DNA of 64,000 bases from Streblospio benedicti (GCA_019095985.1 CM032661.1:9040457-9104456), one strand, 5' to 3'. Numbered from the stretch's first letter, positions 60,101-64,000 are shown. Translations and numbers: made by a program. The notes: a model not told the origin generated them from the letters alone.

Positions 60101-62163
60101 TTCAAAAATTTCTGAATAATACTTCTAGACTGACATGAAATAGTACGTCTGACATTATATCTAAACTATGACGTTTGTTATACTACACAGAGATGCGTAC
60201 GAGGTTTACAAATATCGCATTGGCGAGAGACTTTTGCTGTGCGTTGAACCCGATTAATTCCATGCTATTTTTCGTGAGGCTTTTCATCAAATAGTATGTG
60301 CTAATGAGGGTTTATCGTGTTATAATGAATATAAATCATGGTTTGGCAGTCACCATGTATGAATGCATGCCCTCATGCAGTCAATATTGCCCCCGCAAGC
60401 TCGGGCAATATTCACTACATATGGGCATGCATTCATACATGGTGACCTCCAAACCATGACATATTTCTTCAATAGTAAGATCTACTAGTATTTATGTTAG
60501 CAGTGGTATGACATACTAGTGTTGTTGTGCTCATAAACATTGATACAAATTCAAATATAAATTATGGTGCAATGGATTATATCACAGGATAGATCTATCA
60601 CTATTAGATCTAGCAGTAAGTACTAGACTAGTACTTAGTAGTTGCAAACTGGGCAAAATCTTAACTTTAATATCATTTGTGAAAAAAGAAAGAGGATGAC
60701 GAAATTGGCGTAGATTTTAAACATGTTATAATTACTTACCAGGTATATGGAGTTCAAAGTGAAGATATCTAAACATCCTAAACGGACATATGTGGAAGAA
60801 TCTTTTGACAGGAATCAACAAGATCCATCAAATCTACTAAGTCATGTATGTGCCAAGAGAGGCTAGTGTAGTGGTTTGTTAAGATGAAGTGTCATATAAA
60901 ACATTGAATGCATTAAAAACAATCTAGATAAGGGAGCGTTCACAATTGACGTCAACCCTGAAGGGGGGGGGGGGAGGAGGGGAAGGGGGTCAAAGTTGCA
61001 TTTTAATCATGGTTTGCTTAATAAATCAATTATGTGAGGTTATTACCCATCATAAACTAACAAAAGTTACAGCCGAGTGTTCCTCAATTACTTATAAAAT
61101 AGTTATCTACATGTTAAGTCAATTGCAGGCATTTATTGCTGCAAACGAAGTGATTATCTGTAGCATGTTCTAGCTGTCAAATGGCAGATGTCTTGAATTT
61201 TACATGAACGAAATCATCGTATGTAGGCAATATACCACTACGTTCTGTACGACGATAAAATCGGTGTTTGGCAGTTTATCTGCTGCTTTTAAGATACAAT
61301 TAGATTGTTATTTAGCAGTGAAAGGGTTAATGAGAGGGGCCGATTACTGAAAGATGGGGGGCCGGAATCTGAAATCACGCATCAAAGTGCTTTAGTCAAT
61401 AAGTCATCTATGTGATCACCTTTACTCATAACATTATAACTATGTACCGGTTTTATTGGTCTCTTCATACACAAAAAAATGATTTTTACGATTTTGTTTG
61501 CATTTGTATTCTATGACATAATTTCATTTTCCGGCCCTTAGGGGGCTGGAAACTGGTTAATTACCCTAGTCATACCAAATGTCAAATGTTGGTGATGATG
61601 AGTGGAGGGAGTTCCAGATCTCATCCATTTCAACCTGAGCAGTAGGAAGGATGTGATGGATATTCATTTAGTTTGTCTCTGTTGTCTCTGTGTCTGTTCT
61701 GGACCTGTTTGTATGGGGATGGGGGATAGAGGCCGGGATGGGGAGGAAAGAAGGGGGCAAAGGCAGAAGGAAGGGTGGAGGAGGGTGGGGCGCATTTAAT
61801 TTGTTCCAAACCTATTTTCCTGGGGTAGCTGGGGGGATGGATATTAGGGGGATTAAATCATTTTCATATTCTGTGTATATGGTTGTTAGATATGACGATG
61901 GAAGGGACAAAGCTTTTACCTACAGCAGAATACATGGAATGACTCAGCTGATTTGTTCGATACGAGTGCGACATGATCCCCGTTGGTTCCAGCCATTTTT
62001 ATAATACGTGAAGATGGGTTAAAAATTGAATTGGACATACAGTATTACAGTACACCCTTATCTATGGACACCAGACACTAGCAGATTTCTTCTATATGGA
62101 CATCATAATAAAAAGTGAAAGTGACAAACAAGCTTTATGGAATGCCTTATAAATGGACAAATA

Positions 62164-62247
<84 letters not shown>

Positions 62248-62416
62248 GCACTTAATTTTGGACCACCATGTAGGTCCCTTGTACAGCTGATTTAAATACA
62301 TTCCTTCATTTATCATCATTTTTGATTACCTGTCATATCCAAATCGTTGACATCTTCAATTATCATATGCTCTTCAATGGTTGTTTCCATGCTGGAATCA
62401 ATCACCACAGGTAAAT
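24089..62416 (-). CDS. multi-exon C2H2 zinc-finger gene, probably with a SET/PR domain (partial at both ends)
   Basis: Eleven exons on the minus strand are joined by GT-AG sites with matching phase: 62,416-62,330; 56,346-55,624; 50,663-50,488; 50,060-49,878; 48,921-48,361; 38,128-37,997; 37,873-37,787; 29,892-29,739; 27,145-27,024; 24,540-24,387; 24,178-24,089. Together they give about 820 residues without a stop. The first half is Lys/Ser-rich and looks disordered, with an AT-hook-like KKKKRGRKRKDK. Three C2H2 fingers follow, then a linker with HCGGDPCG. The last visible exon reads SPVRIAGIGVFAASRIA, the style of a SET/PR-domain beginning. The likely place of action is the nucleus, on chromatin; this is inferred from domains only. 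Introns contain most of the window's transposons. The first exon and the end of the gene are not seen. I do not recognise the orthologue. Confidence 0.75.
24387..24540 (-). CDS. zinc-finger gene, exon j
   Basis: A 154-base exon with acceptor 'ctcaattttag' and a strong donor GTGAGT; phase 0 in, phase 1 out. It reads TQRKPSKSMKKNPHVIEK to HGYNKHTNVNSG. It is Lys/Ser/Asn-rich, probably a flexible linker. A second donor three bases earlier is possible but weaker. Confidence 0.65.
24725..26427. mobile_element. foldback DNA element with 9-bp target duplication
   Basis: The element is almost entirely two inverted arms of about 800 bp. They start GGAAGTGGCTAGGGAG and end with its complement CTCCCTAGCCACTTCC (one base extra on the right). 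Near the ends the motif GGCTAGGGAGCCGAC is repeated directly and inversely, so the tips themselves fold. The flanking TTATTTTAA (24,716-24,724 and 26,428-26,436) is a perfect 9-bp target-site duplication. Long arms, repeated subterminal motifs and 9-bp duplications fit foldback elements, which move with Mutator-like (MULE) transposases. No transposase is encoded. The left arm holds an internal partial duplication (about 24,800-25,070 against 25,075-25,400). It lies in an intron of the zinc-finger gene. Confidence 0.85.
26482..26792. mobile_element. small TIR element (MITE)
   Basis: An element of 311 bp with about 34-bp terminal inverted repeats starting TTACAATATCAAA and containing CTAAAAAGTAGAAAAA. 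There is no coding capacity. I could not see a convincing target duplication, so the superfamily is open. It sits 55 bp from the foldback element. Confidence 0.7.
27024..27145 (-). CDS. zinc-finger gene, exon i
   Basis: A 122-base exon with acceptor 'cattttttttcag' and donor GTACAT; phase 1 in, phase 0 out. It reads TKSTVHYEQTIGKKPVNVID then GIAHCGGDPCGIIIDQDIFE. The compact hydrophobic pattern with two Cys suggests a folded region before the SET-like start. The family is not recognised. Confidence 0.75.
27418..27800 (+). repeat. dispersed repeat, copy 1
   Basis: A segment of about 380 bp starts near 'aatagcattctgca' and ends in 'gctactgctagtgatag' followed by AT-rich sequence. It is repeated directly at 31,756-32,150 with moderate divergence. 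Related ends occur at 37,240-37,390 in inverse orientation. Confidence 0.8.
27801..28909. other. intron, no element recognised
   Basis: An AT-rich intron of the zinc-finger gene. Opposed frames at 27,885-28,236 are open on both strands but carry no motif. A segment 'gtgttatccggaccctcgcatatccgaac' near 28,625 is unremarkable. I call nothing here. Confidence 0.4.
28910..29560 (+). repeat. mollusc-style dispersed repeat
   Basis: It begins near 'caagaacaagatgaccataaggatcctatatcgctcacctg' and ends in 'acggatgacggacaaaaggtgatcac' then '...gtgagcta'. I recall this pairing of a 'tcgctcacctg' head with a 'gacggacaaaagg' tail from bivalve genomes; that is memory, not a search result. A short tandem array of about 23-bp units ('tgcagtttgcattatgaataa') lies at 29,310-29,460 inside it. 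Confidence 0.5.
29739..29892 (-). CDS. zinc-finger gene, exon h (end of finger 3 and linker)
   Basis: A 154-base exon with acceptor 'ttcattaacag' and donor GTAAGA; phase 0 in, phase 1 out. It begins SLISHLSSKEH, which completes finger 3 as C-x2-C-x12-H-x5-H with exon g. A linker HERTARIHQQGWDAACSKYL and LNKLPLDFGKAMEERP follow. The linker is well ordered in character but unfamiliar to me. Confidence 0.85.
30478..30735 (+). CDS. hypothetical Cys-rich 85-residue frame
   Basis: The frame opens at an ATG and reads through a Cys-rich centre (CSCKKC, then CCKFCRKLATESC). The spacing could bind zinc. It lies in an intron, antisense to the zinc-finger gene, with no exon partners or promoter signs. 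It could be a remnant of a transposon protein or chance. I do not recognise it. Confidence 0.2.
   Translation: MTNCLSNQNLNLCDYSYELNDGLFIPKRYRQQYPTDLVLNCSCKKCATSWYEIRKNGVPCCKFCRKLATESCKNPFVVLNIPMHM
30736..31526. other. intron, nothing recognised
   Basis: AT-rich intronic sequence of the zinc-finger gene with no repeat partner, open frame or element end that I can identify. Confidence 0.4.
31527..31755. mobile_element. short MITE-like repeat, copy 1
   Basis: About 229 bp, starting 'gggccgaaaactggaagatggggggccg' and ending 'cagcccttaaggggtcgaatactgg' plus 'ttaccct'. The same head and tail bound 61,336-61,566. G-rich and C-rich ends face each other as imperfect inverted repeats. No coding. Confidence 0.6.
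31756..32150 (+). repeat. dispersed repeat, copy 2
   Basis: A direct copy of 27,418-27,800 ('aatagcattctgcacgcaagacgtcacaac' onward). Its start abuts the MITE-like repeat at 31,527-31,755. An inverted, more diverged match to its first 60 bases lies at 37,320-37,390, so it may be one end of a larger element later filled by other insertions. Confidence 0.75.
32588..33192 (+). mobile_element. Penelope-like fragment with inverted ends
   Basis: A 605-bp unit has near-identical inverted arms of about 130 bp (32,588-32,717 and 33,065-33,192). Between them is a broken GIY-YIG endonuclease piece of a PLE: CGIIYEAWLPQCRYTYVGE, GRTLSTRIKEYLNP, VGDHIRDTGN, and further on RKIREALEIRV, LNRD-like EMNRDTGYDLPP. 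The arms carry hammerhead-like ribozyme sequence (see separate entry). This is the second PLE piece in the window with a head-to-head arrangement, but of a different PLE type from 572-1,888. Confidence 0.75.
33104..33132 (+). ncRNA. hammerhead-ribozyme-like core
   Basis: CTGAAGA is followed after one base by a perfect hairpin (GCTCTT / AAGAGC) and then GAAA. This is the order of a hammerhead core (CUGANGA, stem II, GAAA); position 7 is known to be free. The extra base before stem II is atypical. PLEs are known to carry hammerheads near their ends. The inverted arm at 32,650-32,685 has the same on the minus strand. Activity is uncertain. Confidence 0.35.
33203..33560. repeat. left terminal inverted repeat
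   Basis: Partner of 36,560-36,914 in reverse complement over about 350 bp with moderate divergence. Rich in 'aaaatggc' motifs. Confidence 0.8.
34090..36400 (-). pseudogene. Gag fossil of a Gypsy relative, minus strand
   Basis: On the minus strand the translation matches the Gag at 3,069-6,023 piece by piece in the same order. It shows a WFSLCQWDSQEDEMGGLTE patch near 36,200, LKSLLVETQPGQRAELWR near 35,910, the Gag core with SVRDFISQLMFLTRKAYGQD near 35,100, and a zinc-knuckle-region remnant near 34,640. The divergence is clear at the protein level, so it comes from a related, older family. It is broken in many places. The LTRs, integrase and other parts are not here. It is GC-rich inside an AT-rich TIR element, which suggests capture of, or insertion by, a foreign piece. 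Confidence 0.8.
36560..36914. repeat. right terminal inverted repeat
   Basis: Ends GGCAAGTAGACTA, the complement of the left tip. The best conserved part is 'agcatccggtggatttgagc' and its neighbours (36,800-36,830). Confidence 0.8.
36915..37786. other. intron with remnants of the 27,418-type repeat
   Basis: Just right of the TIR element, 'tatatggatggaatcgcatatgac.acagattattt' continues the 27,418-type repeat. At 37,240-37,390 its inverted end ('ttgcgtgcagaacgctattg') is found. No gene is seen apart from the minus-strand exon that follows. Confidence 0.5.
37787..37873 (-). CDS. zinc-finger gene, exon g (fingers 2 and 3)
   Basis: An 87-base exon (29 codons) with acceptor 'tatttattag' and donor GTTTGG. 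It supplies ENLLQHCTTTH, which completes finger 2 as C-x2-C-x12-H-x4-H. It then opens finger 3 with YHSCEMCEKHYTTKK. The His half of finger 3 is about 7.9 kb away, beyond a nest of transposons. Confidence 0.85.
37997..38128 (-). CDS. zinc-finger gene, exon f (fingers 1 and part of 2)
   Basis: A 132-base exon (44 codons), phase 0 on both sides, with acceptor 'tatgaaaatag' and donor GTAAGA. It contains finger 1, C-x2-C-x11-H-x4-H (from LCEFCDRYF to HQTKKH), and the C-x2-C half of finger 2 (FVCSYCMKPMNSN). The His half of finger 2 lies in the next exon, so the exon pair confirms itself. Confidence 0.85.
38320..38600 (+). pseudogene. LINE reverse transcriptase fragment
   Basis: A plus-strand remnant with the catalytic motif as NCLLYADDT (38,333-38,362). 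After a frameshift and an in-frame stop it continues LIAENEQYLQLLPNKLYNWC and RSKLKESKIKIVHLG, then a degenerate VVDDDHKFDLS. This is the motif C to thumb region of a common endonuclease-type LINE. Only about 90 codons survive. Confidence 0.65.
38646..39183 (+). repeat. solo LTR of a Gypsy relative
   Basis: About 538 bp, beginning TGTAGTAGTAGG and ending TTGTTCACA. It follows the 5' LTR at 2,414-2,978 throughout: 'aagttgcac.ggactagg', 'gggccact.gtaggattagg', 'tgtcaacctattctcccg', 'gtgtcagcac'. It is clearly diverged from that LTR, so it belongs to an older subfamily or an older insertion. No internal element region follows, and no flanking target duplication is obvious. Confidence 0.75.
39184..40936 (-). 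other. AT-rich stretch, possible interior of a minus-strand LTR element
   Basis: Lying on the interior side of the primer site at 40,937-40,954, this could be the leader and first gene of that element. Two overlapping minus-strand frames (39,786-40,067, acidic; 40,030-40,221, basic) are open, but I recognise no Gag motif. The rest, especially 39,300-39,780, is AT-rich and featureless. Confidence 0.3.
40937..40954 (-). promoter_or_regulatory. primer-binding site, tRNA-Pro type
   Basis: Read on the minus strand, TGGGGGCTCGTCCAGGAT follows an LTR end (...GGTTACA, three bases away). It differs by one base from the classic tRNA-Pro primer site TGGGGGCTCGTCCGGGAT used by many retroviruses and retrotransposons. 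It marks a second, minus-strand LTR element different from the tRNA-His-type one. Confidence 0.65.
40958..41500 (-). repeat. probable 5' LTR of the tRNA-Pro-type fossil
   Basis: The minus-strand LTR end (ACA) lies at 40,958 next to the primer site. An AATAAA lies about 90 bases inside it, as expected for the R/U5 side. I have no second copy to fix the far boundary, so 41,500 is a guess. The element is not recognisable beyond its first part. Confidence 0.45.
41780..42000 (+). repeat. dispersed repeat, partner of 63,790-64,000
   Basis: About 210 bp share 'gtgtct', 'aaat(g)agacgccc.aacaaat', 'gaatat.tatgag' and 'agatggacgccaat' with the window's right edge, at roughly 70-75 percent by eye. The right-hand copy runs off the window. 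No coding. Confidence 0.6.
42001..42237. other. intronic sequence, nothing recognised
   Basis: Short AT-rich intronic stretch before the SINE. I see no element. Confidence 0.4.
42238..42450 (+). mobile_element. tRNA-derived SINE
   Basis: The head is tRNA-like, with an A-box-like 'tgggatgatgg' and a near-consensus B box 'gagttcgagtcccgcc' (42,294-42,309) ending in 'cca' (42,314-42,316). These form the internal RNA polymerase III promoter. A body of about 110 bp and an AT-rich tail of 'ataaaaaaatatatat' type follow. The tRNA head is not a functional gene because the acceptor stem does not pair. Target duplications are not obvious. Confidence 0.7.
42652..42777 (+). pseudogene. hAT transposase fragment
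   Basis: A plus-strand stretch reads ELQRETKSVCLTIDLWTSLL then SKSFMGITAHFNKDWKL before a stop. It matches the hAT-family signature around the first catalytic Asp (T-x-D-x-W-T-S ... G-x-T-A-H-F). Only this segment of about 40 codons is recognisable, and the ends of the element are lost. Confidence 0.65.
43085..44030. repeat. tandem repeat, about 360-bp unit, three copies
   Basis: Units begin near 43,085, 43,455 and 43,815. Each has 'catttgcataaaaacaa.atggc', 'catttaaaaggcta', 'tagcataaatccaagatggccga' and 'tatataacccattattctgt'; the third is incomplete. An inverted single copy of the third unit lies at 47,528-47,750. Together they form the arms of the larger element at 43,085-47,750. Confidence 0.85.
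44040..46300 (-). pseudogene. decayed gene of a widespread unannotated family (FEN/PIN-like)
   Basis: Minus-strand pieces in order are: LPDLFSFGGQNYA-like near 46,000; KQAKSRGGGGAVFISISNNY near 45,850; AFESFMNSFEIEGTDQLY and SKEIEHDILRAEMAGKDE near 45,560-45,680; and a C-terminal nuclease-like part near 44,550-44,800. The last shows IKTPDSDIFFIGLHFA, LLFDTGTRNKERLIS and LHAFCGCDIVSAFKG. The D-S-D and G-C-D pairs recall the acidic residues of FEN/PIN nucleases. The family identification is from memory. Several stops and frameshifts separate the pieces, so it is dead. The acidic tail (VDLLARPDDEASNDN) falls in the left arm. Confidence 0.6.
46643..47524. mobile_element. Harbinger-like MITE with TTA target duplication
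   Basis: Terminal inverted repeats GGCCTACTGGAAGA at both tips are bounded by TTA on each side (46,640-46,642 and 47,525-47,527). Three-base TTA/TAA duplications and GG-starting ends are typical of PIF/Harbinger elements. At 882 bp it has no transposase, so it is non-autonomous. It interrupts the right arm of the element at 43,085-47,750, so it is the younger of the two. Confidence 0.75.
47751..48360. other. intron, low-complexity remnants
   Basis: Short repeated phrases occur, such as 'aatgacttt..caaaat' (48,070-48,160) and 'gggggtggactttc' (48,220-48,265). No element ends or genes are recognised. Confidence 0.4.
48361..48921 (-). CDS. zinc-finger gene, exon e (AT-hook-like)
   Basis: A 561-base exon (187 codons) with acceptor 'atttgtctag' and donor GTAAAA, phase 0 on both sides. 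It starts VKEGLGVVEGNSNHLKQNL. Near its end it holds KKKKRGRKRKDK, which resembles an AT-hook or a nuclear localisation signal. A plus-strand open frame over 48,320-48,925 is its shadow. The frame happens to stay open into the intron to about 48,202, but the splice join to the finger exon makes more sense. Confidence 0.8.
48922..49573. other. intron, nothing recognised
   Basis: AT-rich intron between exons d and e of the zinc-finger gene. I see no repeat or gene until the hairpin MITE. Confidence 0.4.
49574..49712. mobile_element. hairpin MITE
   Basis: A 139-bp unit with perfect 21-bp terminal inverted repeats (TTATAACAAAACATAGTATA and one more base). No coding. It lies in the intron downstream of exon d. 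Confidence 0.7.
49878..50060 (-). CDS. zinc-finger gene, exon d
   Basis: A 183-base exon (61 codons) with acceptor 'ttattttag' and donor GTGAGT, phase 0 on both sides. It reads SDAGSCNVSQVSDSDVVLLE then KELFNNSNRKVEKLRKQPST. The sequence is polar with no recognised domain. Confidence 0.75.
50186..50348. repeat. long hairpin in the intron before exon d
   Basis: The arms 'ctgattggttttacatagta' and onward to 'atggcattttttcagtctc' pair with 'gagactgaaaaaa ... ccaatcag'. The stem is about 75 bp with few mismatches and a short loop. A purine run (aaaaagaaaaagaag) lies in the right arm. It is probably a small foldback MITE. Confidence 0.75.
50488..50663 (-). CDS. zinc-finger gene, exon c
   Basis: A 176-base exon with acceptor 'atattacag'. 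It leaves in phase 0 at the less common donor GTTTGA. It reads GYPESIKRHPEPTSMDVLTL and on to ADDDSITHKQ; its first codon is completed by the last base of exon b. It is Ser/Lys-rich with no recognised domain. The TTAA-bounded element at 50,743 sits in the intron only 80 bases upstream of its acceptor. Confidence 0.75.
50743..51774. mobile_element. TTAA-bounded element (piggyBac-like, non-autonomous)
   Basis: TTAA flanks both ends (50,739-50,742 and 51,775-51,778), and the tips are inverted as CCCATTCGTATCGG and CCGATATGAATGGG. TTAA targets and CCC-starting ends are the hallmark of piggyBac elements. It is 1,032 bp without transposase. It sits in the intron between exons b and c. Confidence 0.7.
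53000..54085. mobile_element. nested TIR unit rich in cgatat motifs
   Basis: The left end ('atgcttagtactgcaacgat') and right end ('cgatatgcagcactaactat') are imperfect inverted repeats. The interior is filled with 'cgatat', 'atatcg' and 'ctatcgg' motifs near both ends, and with the palindromes at 53,775-53,997. A 53,345-53,495 segment resembles 23,740-23,900. No coding. Confidence 0.5.
53775..53997. repeat. three tandem palindromes
   Basis: The palindrome 'gaaagttaatcaatatacat' + 'atatattgattaattttc' (about 42 bp) occurs three times (near 53,778, 53,865 and 53,947), each separated by 'aagtcaatagtatc' spacers. Each copy can form its own cruciform. The second and third are nearly identical. 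Confidence 0.85.
54827..54887. repeat. short palindrome
   Basis: The arms 'ttcgttccgtactaa' and 'ttagtacggaacgaa' enclose a loop with its own perfect palindrome GTGGTTAACCAC at the centre. About 61 bp in all. It is either a tiny MITE or a protein-binding palindrome; nothing around it decides which. Confidence 0.7.
55110..55520 (+). repeat. outlying copy of the 57-58 kb satellite
   Basis: It shares the order 'gtagtcgtcgggaacg.cgtaaatctcccc', 'cttcccaggaga.ataaacaca' and 'aaaagtaggccaaagtacaccaa' with two subunit types of the array at 57,128-58,440. It lies on the other side of exon b. Confidence 0.85.
55624..56346 (-). CDS. zinc-finger gene, exon b (Lys-rich)
   Basis: A 723-base exon with acceptor 'ctacattgtag' and donor GTAAGT, entered and left in phase 1. 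It encodes 241 residues rich in Lys, Ser, Asn and Arg, with repeated basic clusters (KKGKRIPGKKSRPKESRS, VRKRKTQDQQ) that look like nuclear localisation signals. It ends in an acidic Ser/Glu stretch (SDESSSEDEG). No folded domain is evident. A long open frame on the other strand is a shadow of this one. Confidence 0.8.
56347..57127. other. intron, nothing recognised before the satellite
   Basis: AT-rich intron upstream of exon b. The satellite's leading segment ('gacagataaacacaaattcgtaataacttg') already appears near 57,030. Confidence 0.4.
57128..58440 (+). repeat. satellite with three-subunit higher-order unit (about 446 bp)
   Basis: Subunits each start 'aagtaggccaaagtacacc', near 57,128, 57,384, 57,522, 57,666, 57,826, 57,968, 58,114, 58,274 and 58,420. 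Three kinds alternate in fixed order: 'cagctctggagag', 'caattcaactgtggagactag' and 'caaatcatgtgaggagagtg'. The same kind returns every 442-448 bp, so the array is a trimer of roughly 147-bp subunits. It ends near a 'ggatggacggacggtcacgg' stretch at 58,530. Confidence 0.85.
58441..60335. other. intron, no gene recognised
   Basis: A long AT-rich stretch within the gene span. 'ggatggacggacggtcacgg' (58,528-58,547) looks like the tail of a mollusc-style repeat joined to the satellite. Short open frames (58,531-58,752; 59,291-59,479; 59,823-60,047) lack motifs. Nothing else can be supported. Confidence 0.4.
60336..60459. repeat. compound hairpin
   Basis: The arms 'tcatggtttgg.ag.caccatgtatgaatgcatg' and their complement enclose a second hairpin, 'tattgccc.cgcaagc.cgggcaata'. 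At 124 bp with few mismatches, it is probably a small foldback MITE. Confidence 0.75.
60740..60776 (-). CDS. possible alternative first coding exon of the zinc-finger gene
   Basis: On the minus strand ATG at 60,776 opens MFRYLHFELHIP and ends in phase 1 at a strong donor (CCTG|GTAAGT). An in-frame stop lies about 57 bases upstream. The phase fits the exon at 56,346, so this could start a second transcript that bypasses the exon at 62,416. It is short and could be chance, and no promoter was identified. Confidence 0.35.
61336..61566. mobile_element. short MITE-like repeat, copy 2
   Basis: Its head 'ggggccgattactgaaagatggggggccgg' and tail 'ccggcccttagggggctgg.aactgg' plus 'ttaccct' match copy 1 at 31,527-31,755. 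The interiors have diverged. The copies are of similar length, so the unit is well defined. Confidence 0.6.
61567..62166. other. no gene recognised
   Basis: Holds the weak partner of the G-rich stretch at 60-290 (61,600-61,760, with 'atggggatgggggatagagg'). No exon or element end identified. Confidence 0.35.
62167..62241. repeat. (AT)n microsatellite
   Basis: A pure run of about 37 AT units. It lies 90 bases downstream of exon a on the minus strand. A long pure run suggests recent slippage. Confidence 0.98.
62330..62416 (-). CDS. zinc-finger gene, exon a (acidic)
   Basis: An 87-base exon lies between acceptor 'ttctatatag' and donor GTAATC. It is entered and left in phase 1 and reads LPVVIDSSMETTIEEHMIIE then DVNDLDMT. 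It joins in frame to the exon at 56,346. It is not a first exon, because it opens with a split codon. The upstream exon must lie beyond 62,420; I did not find it before 64,000. Confidence 0.65.
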
Positions 62417-63345
62417 CTATATAGAAAAAATAGCAACTACGTGTATATATTCAGCAATCACCTCCCTTGCAGGGTAGTCACAGGATTTTCATTTTCATTT
62501 TCCCTCATTTTTCTTCGTCTCAATTCTAATTTTTGATGATTTTTAGGAACAAACGAAAGAAGACAAAAAACCATGAAAATGATTTTTTGGACGGCCTCCA
62601 ACCATTTCTTTATAAGCTGCACTTAATCCACTAAATTTATTTGATTATGATCTTTCAAAGAGTAAGCCAAACTAAAAGTTAACAGTAATAGTATTACAAT
62701 TACTTTTAGTGTGTCTCACTATACTTTATGAGAATGTGTTCTATAGAATTTTCAAGATTAAGAATAACAATCATTAATTATCAAATTAACTCAGTCCTGA
62801 CATTCATGATATGCAGTGTATTTAAGCTCTCGAACAACTAAATGTTTGCTCTGTTCCGTTTTGATTTCTAGAATTTGTAAAACCATGCAGTCTATCGAAA
62901 CATTGGTTGCTTGGCAGAACAGTGAGAGTAGAATTAATGTCTATTTTAATCTTCTACTCCAACCATTACCATAATGGGACAGATAGAAAGCTTTCCATAG
63001 TAAAGGCTTCCTAGTATAAGAAATTTACCAGCAGCTATACAGCTGCATCTCCTGATTCAATAAAATTTAAAGGTTTTCCATTGCCACAAATTGCCGATAT
63101 AACTAGATCAAAAGTTTTCAAAGAACACGGCATTGCTAGAACAATGTTGATTTATGGGCAATAAAGTTGTGTTCACTAAAATGTTTTCAAAATCATGATT
63201 GAAAGTACACAAGTACAATATACCGGTTATTTAATTAGTCACAAATAATATGCCACTCTCTATATATTGGCTTTGTCATGCTAAAATTGATCTTATAATA
63301 GCAAATAGCAAACAGCACCAGGTAGACTATTTTGCAGCTGATAGA
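62417..63345. other. no exon found upstream of exon a
   Basis: The next upstream exon of the zinc-finger gene was sought here on the minus strand and not found. AT-rich, with no repeat recognised. Confidence 0.4.
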
Positions 63346-63510
63346 ACATTGATCATGACCATGCCAGACATTGTAAATTGACCACGAGATTGGATTGTCA
63401 ATCGCATGCTGAGCACGCCTGATTTGCCCGAACGCAGTGAGGGGTAAATCAGATGCGTTTTTGCGACATTGACATCAATCGAGTGGTCAATCACCATTCT
63501 ATCATGACTA
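63346..63510. repeat. imperfect hairpin
   Basis: The arms 'gatagaacattgatcatgac ... ctgatttgccc' and 'ggggtaaatcag ... gtggtcaatcaccattctatc' are reverse complements with several mismatches. It resembles the compound hairpin at 60,336 in layout but not in sequence. Confidence 0.6.
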
Positions 63511-63584
63511 AAATCCATTTTATTTTGAAATAAATCATATTATAACACTCTCATTGCAAGTCAATTTTGCCTAAAAAGAGGGAG

Positions 63585-63692
63585 CACTACTACCTAGTCT
63601 AAACTTTTTTTCTCTCCACTACACAGGACACGCCTTTGGCGTCAGCGGCTGTATTGATAATGTGACGAGTTTAGACTAGCGTCGTAGTAGTG
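63585..63692. mobile_element. tiny TIR unit (MITE-like)
   Basis: The ends 'cactactacctagtctaaac' and 'gtttagactagcgtcgtagt' + 'agtg' are inverted with a 4-base difference. Total 108 bp. No coding. Confidence 0.6.
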
Positions 63693-63789
63693 GTCTCCGT
63701 GCGCTCTGGAGCATTCATTCCATCGCATAATTTAGCACGCTGATTGACCAATCAGCATGGGTTATTGGTGGTGATTTTGCATGGAATGA

Positions 63790-64000
63790 TAGAATATGAC
63801 ATTTACAATTAAATTGAGTGTCTACTATGTCTGCATTCTTTTTAACTAATGGGCGCTGTAGCTGTGTCGAAATAATGAGACGCCCAAACAAATCTGAATA
63901 TCTATGAGCAAAATGCATCACAGATGGACGCCAATGTGTGGAAATATGAGAAAATGTTCTGATTTTTGCGTGCTTTATGCTGTTTAATTCATTAATTATA
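63790..64000 (+). repeat. dispersed repeat, partner of 41,780-42,000
   Basis: Copy running off the right edge of the window; see the other copy for the shared motifs. Confidence 0.6.

Noticed and set aside
1-64000. CRISPR array, ribosomal RNA or bacterial operon structure
   Set aside because: The tandem repeats seen are satellites and microsatellites with eukaryotic context; no rRNA-like stretch and no operon-style gene spacing.

Overview
The window looks like AT-rich nuclear DNA of a marine invertebrate, most likely a mollusc and perhaps a bivalve. The evidence is indirect. There are GT-AG introns, LINEs with a PHD finger and an NPGP (2A-like) motif, Penelope-like elements, a DIRS-type element and a tRNA-like SINE. 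There are also two repeat styles that I recall as common in bivalve genomes: a unit starting 'aaaagtaggccaaagtacacc' and a segment running from 'tcgctcacctg' to 'ggacggatgacggacaaaagg'. No species can be named from this.

Left third (1-22.5 kb) is almost all mobile DNA. A broken Penelope-like element with inverted arms lies at 0.57-1.89 kb. A GC-rich Gypsy-family LTR fossil fills 2.4-13.85 kb. It has a 5' LTR, a tRNA-His-type primer site, a very long Gag, an integrase part and two further overlapping reading frames in the envelope position, but no reverse transcriptase that I can recognise. A DIRS-type tyrosine-recombinase retroelement fossil with an intron-split Gag lies at about 14.6-19.1 kb. 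Two different minus-strand LINE pieces follow at 19.8-22.4 kb.

Right two thirds (24-62.4 kb): the main result is a host gene on the minus strand that no single open frame reveals. I assembled eleven exons by splice sites and reading phase, from 62,416 down to 24,089. Every junction keeps the frame. Two C2H2 zinc fingers are completed only when exons are joined across introns, one of them across an intron of about 7.9 kb. The predicted protein is Lys/Arg-rich at its N-terminal side, carries three C2H2 fingers, and then enters what looks like the start of a SET/PR methyltransferase fold. Both ends of the gene lie outside what I can see.

The gene's introns are packed with mobile DNA: a foldback element with 9-bp target duplications (24.7-26.4 kb), a Penelope-like piece and a TIR element holding an inverted Gag fossil (32.6-36.9 kb), a LINE fragment, a solo LTR and another LTR with a tRNA-Pro-type primer site (38.3-41 kb). 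Further right are a SINE, a hAT fragment, an inverted-arm element with a decayed FEN/PIN-like gene cut by a Harbinger-like MITE (43-47.8 kb), two TTAA-bounded elements (50.7-54.3 kb) and a satellite built of three alternating subunits (57.1-58.4 kb). The gene seems to survive because its short exons are spared while its introns absorb insertions.
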